A program made the position numbers and the translations under genes. Of a DNA stretch of 7,876 bases, positions 6,291 to 7,876 are shown piece after piece. This DNA comes from RGIG6307 sp964424345 (GTDB taxonomy: Bacteria > Bacillota > Clostridia > Lachnospirales > Lachnospiraceae): positions 1 to 7,876 of the forward strand of contig CAYRIK010000051.1 of assembly GCA_964424345.1 (NCBI GenBank), read 5' to 3'. The notes beneath the pieces are model-generated. The model did no database searches and was not told where the DNA came from. It worked only from the letters and a program-made list of their open reading frames with translations. The stretch's first letter is position 1, and each line of letters begins with the position of its first letter.

Positions 6291-7763
6291 ATGAGAAAAA
6301 AACAATCTATTCGTCTGCAGATGGCAATTACAACGATTATACTGATTGCAGTGACGATTCTTATTTGTGTGCTTGCAAATGCACTGTTACTGCAGAAAGT
6401 ATATGTAAATAATAAAAAAAGCAGTCTGATAGAAACGTATGAGCTTTTAAATGAATGTAAAAAAGAAGAATTAGAGGATGAATCATATCAGAAAATAGTT
6501 CTTCAAAAAATCTGTGATGTAGATAATCTAAAGATGATTATCTTAGATGATGAAAATATGGTAAAATTTTGTTCTGCTATGGATTGGGAAACACTTAGTA
6601 CAAAACTGGTGCAATATAGTTTTGGTATTATGCCTATTCGAGAAGTAATGGAAGAAAATGAAAAGTATGTTACGCAAAAAACAGTCAATGCTCGTACAAA
6701 ATCCAGCTATATAGAGATGTGGGGACGACTTGATAATGGATATATTTTTTTACTTGTAACAGCATTGGAGAGTATGGAAGAAAGTGCGGTTATTTCCAGA
6801 AATTTTATGTGTATTACAGGCTTTTTTACTATGATTCTTGGGGGTGTCATAGCATGGGTTTATTCTGGCAAAATAAGTAATCCTATTTTAAGGCTGGCAG
6901 AACTTTCTGAAAAAATAAAAATGTTGGATTTTGAAGCAAAGTATACAGGCGAGGAAAAAAATGAAATAGCGGTTCTTGGTAACAACATGAATAGTCTTTC
7001 AAAATCATTGGAACGTACTATTTCAGAATTAAAGACTGCGAATATGGAACTGCAGCAAGATATCAAGAAAAAAGAAGAAGTAGATATTCAGAGAAAAGAG
7101 TTTATTGGCAATGTTTCTCATGAATTAAAGACTCCGATTGCATTAATCCAAGGATATGCAGAAGGACTTCGTGAAGGTATCAGCGATGATCCGGAAAATA
7201 TAGACTATTATCTGGAAGTTATTTGCGATGAAGCAGAACGAATGAATCGAATGGTGAAAAATCTGATGGCATTAAATGAATTAGAAAGCGGATACCAAAA
7301 GATGACGATGGAACGCTTTGACCTAGTAGATTTAGTAAAAAACTATATCAACAATGCAGATGTTTTATTAAAGGATACAGATACGAAGCTTACAATTAAG
7401 GCACCAGAAAGCCTCTATGTATGGGGAGACGAATTTAAAATAGAAGAAGTAGTTATGAATTATTTTTCTAATGCCGTACATTATGTAAGCGGAGCAGAGA
7501 AAGAAATTTGTATAACAGTAGAGAAAGTTGGAGAGAAAGCAAGAGTAACCGTATTTAATACAGGTTCTTATATACCAGAAGAAGATATTGCGTATATATG
7601 GGACAAGTTTTATAAAGTAGATAAGGCACGCAGCAGGTCTTACGGGGGAAGTGGTGTAGGTCTTTCTATTGTAAAGGCAATCATGTCAGGATTGGGACAG
7701 CAATATGGAGTGGAAAATCGAGAAGATGGAGTCGCTTTTTGGTTTGAATTAGCAATTAAATAA
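6291..7763 (+). CDS. Membrane sensor histidine kinase (VanS/PhoR-like), 490 aa
   Basis: This is a two-component sensor kinase. Residues 10-35 and 171-190 are membrane segments bounding an extracytoplasmic sensor domain of about 135 residues that I cannot assign to a ligand. A HAMP linker covers about 192-245 (ISNPILRLAELSEKI), with a coiled region 240-268. The DHp domain holds the phosphoacceptor H277 in NVSHELKTP. The ATP-binding domain shows the N box around N390-N394 (VVMNYFSNAV), a G1 region VFNTGSYIPEED (421-432), the F box IWDKFYKVDKARSR (436-449) and the G2 loop GGSGVGLSIV (452-461). G1 has NTG where many kinases have DxG, a variant also seen in VanS-like proteins. AAGGA at 6279-6283, 7 bases before ATG, supports the start. 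It follows the membrane protein by 34 bp. No response regulator is adjacent; the one at 1204-1887 belongs to a fitting class. Confidence 0.95.
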   Translation: MRKKQSIRLQMAITTIILIAVTILICVLANALLLQKVYVNNKKSSLIETYELLNECKKEELEDESYQKIVLQKICDVDNLKMIILDDENMVKFCSAMDWETLSTKLVQYSFGIMPIREVMEENEKYVTQKTVNARTKSSYIEMWGRLDNGYIFLLVTALESMEESAVISRNFMCITGFFTMILGGVIAWVYSGKISNPILRLAELSEKIKMLDFEAKYTGEEKNEIAVLGNNMNSLSKSLERTISELKTANMELQQDIKKKEEVDIQRKEFIGNVSHELKTPIALIQGYAEGLREGISDDPENIDYYLEVICDEAERMNRMVKNLMALNELESGYQKMTMERFDLVDLVKNYINNADVLLKDTDTKLTIKAPESLYVWGDEFKIEEVVMNYFSNAVHYVSGAEKEICITVEKVGEKARVTVFNTGSYIPEEDIAYIWDKFYKVDKARSRSYGGSGVGLSIVKAIMSGLGQQYGVENREDGVAFWFELAIK

Positions 7764-7826
7764 AAGAGTGTCAAAGTTCTGATAGTCCTGAAAAAATATA
7801 TTAACAAAAAAACTTCAAAAATTTGC

Positions 7827-7857
7827 AAAAAGCTGTTGACAAATGTCGCAGCTTTTT
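7827..7857 (+). terminator. Terminator-like hairpin after the histidine kinase, overlapping a promoter
   Basis: A perfect 9-bp stem (AAAAAGCTG 7827-7835 with CAGCTTTTT 7849-7857) encloses a 13-base loop that can form a further GAC/GTC 3-bp stem. The 3' arm ends in five T, as in an intrinsic terminator, and the A/T symmetry would also suit the other strand. The -35 box of the next promoter lies in its loop. No other terminator is visible between 7763 and the window end. Confidence 0.6.
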
Positions 7858-7864
7858 GTATTAT
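7836..7864 (+). promoter_or_regulatory. Strong sigma-A promoter for a gene beyond the window
   Basis: A perfect TTGACA (7836-7841), a 17-base spacer and TATTAT (7859-7864). The stretch just upstream (7787-7831) is rich in A runs, like an UP element. Transcription would begin near 7871. The strength suggests a highly expressed downstream gene. Confidence 0.88.
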
Positions 7865-7867
7865 AGA

Positions 7868-7876
7868 CAAGCACTC
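7868..7876 (+). promoter_or_regulatory. Possible left half of a CIRCE (HrcA) operator, cut by the window end
   Basis: The final bases are CAAGCACTC. They match seven of the nine bases of the CIRCE left arm TTAGCACTC, with both mismatches at the outer end. The position, directly after the -10 box and over the start of transcription, is the usual place for this operator in front of groESL or hrcA-dnaK operons. The right arm would lie outside the window, so this stays tentative. Confidence 0.35.

Overview
The window looks like chromosomal DNA of a low-GC Gram-positive anaerobe, most likely a Clostridia member of the Lachnospiraceae type. The reasons are AT-rich genes, strong AGGAG-type ribosome binding sites, near-consensus sigma-A promoters, intrinsic terminators with T runs, and protein sequences that resemble gut Firmicutes families. 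This placement is inference from sequence style; no database search was possible. Coding density is high and I see no insertion sequence, phage gene, CRISPR array, tRNA or rRNA.

Layout. Bases 1-349 hold the 3' part of a hot-dog acyl-CoA thioesterase, followed on the same strand by a HAD-family phosphatase (419-1132). A perfect 11-bp bidirectional terminator (1151-1177) separates these from a minus-strand pair: an OmpR/PhoB-type response regulator (1204-1887) downstream of a SpoU/TrmH-type RNA 2'-O-methyltransferase (1976-2800). The divergent intergenic region 2801-3127 has a near-consensus minus-strand promoter for the methyltransferase and a plus-strand extended -10 promoter. The plus-strand promoter leads into a short leader with a 13-codon ORF whose second half forms the 5' arm of a terminator hairpin. 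After it comes a MATE-family efflux transporter (3128-4459) with its own terminator. A strong promoter (4505-4533) then drives a 560-residue polytopic membrane protein of GT-C/LIC_10190-like appearance (4574-6256), and 34 bp later a VanS/PhoR-like sensor histidine kinase (6291-7763). The window closes with a terminator-like hairpin overlapping a consensus promoter (7836-7864) and, at the last bases, what may be the left half of a CIRCE heat-shock operator.

How the parts may work together. The most interesting unit is the MATE gene with its leader peptide and terminator. It has the architecture of ribosome-mediated transcription attenuation, in which a drug that slows translation would keep the terminator from folding and switch on an efflux pump. 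The second point of interest is that a response regulator and a histidine kinase, of types usually encoded side by side, are here 4.4 kb apart on opposite strands with three unrelated genes between them. They may be a split cognate pair or two orphans.
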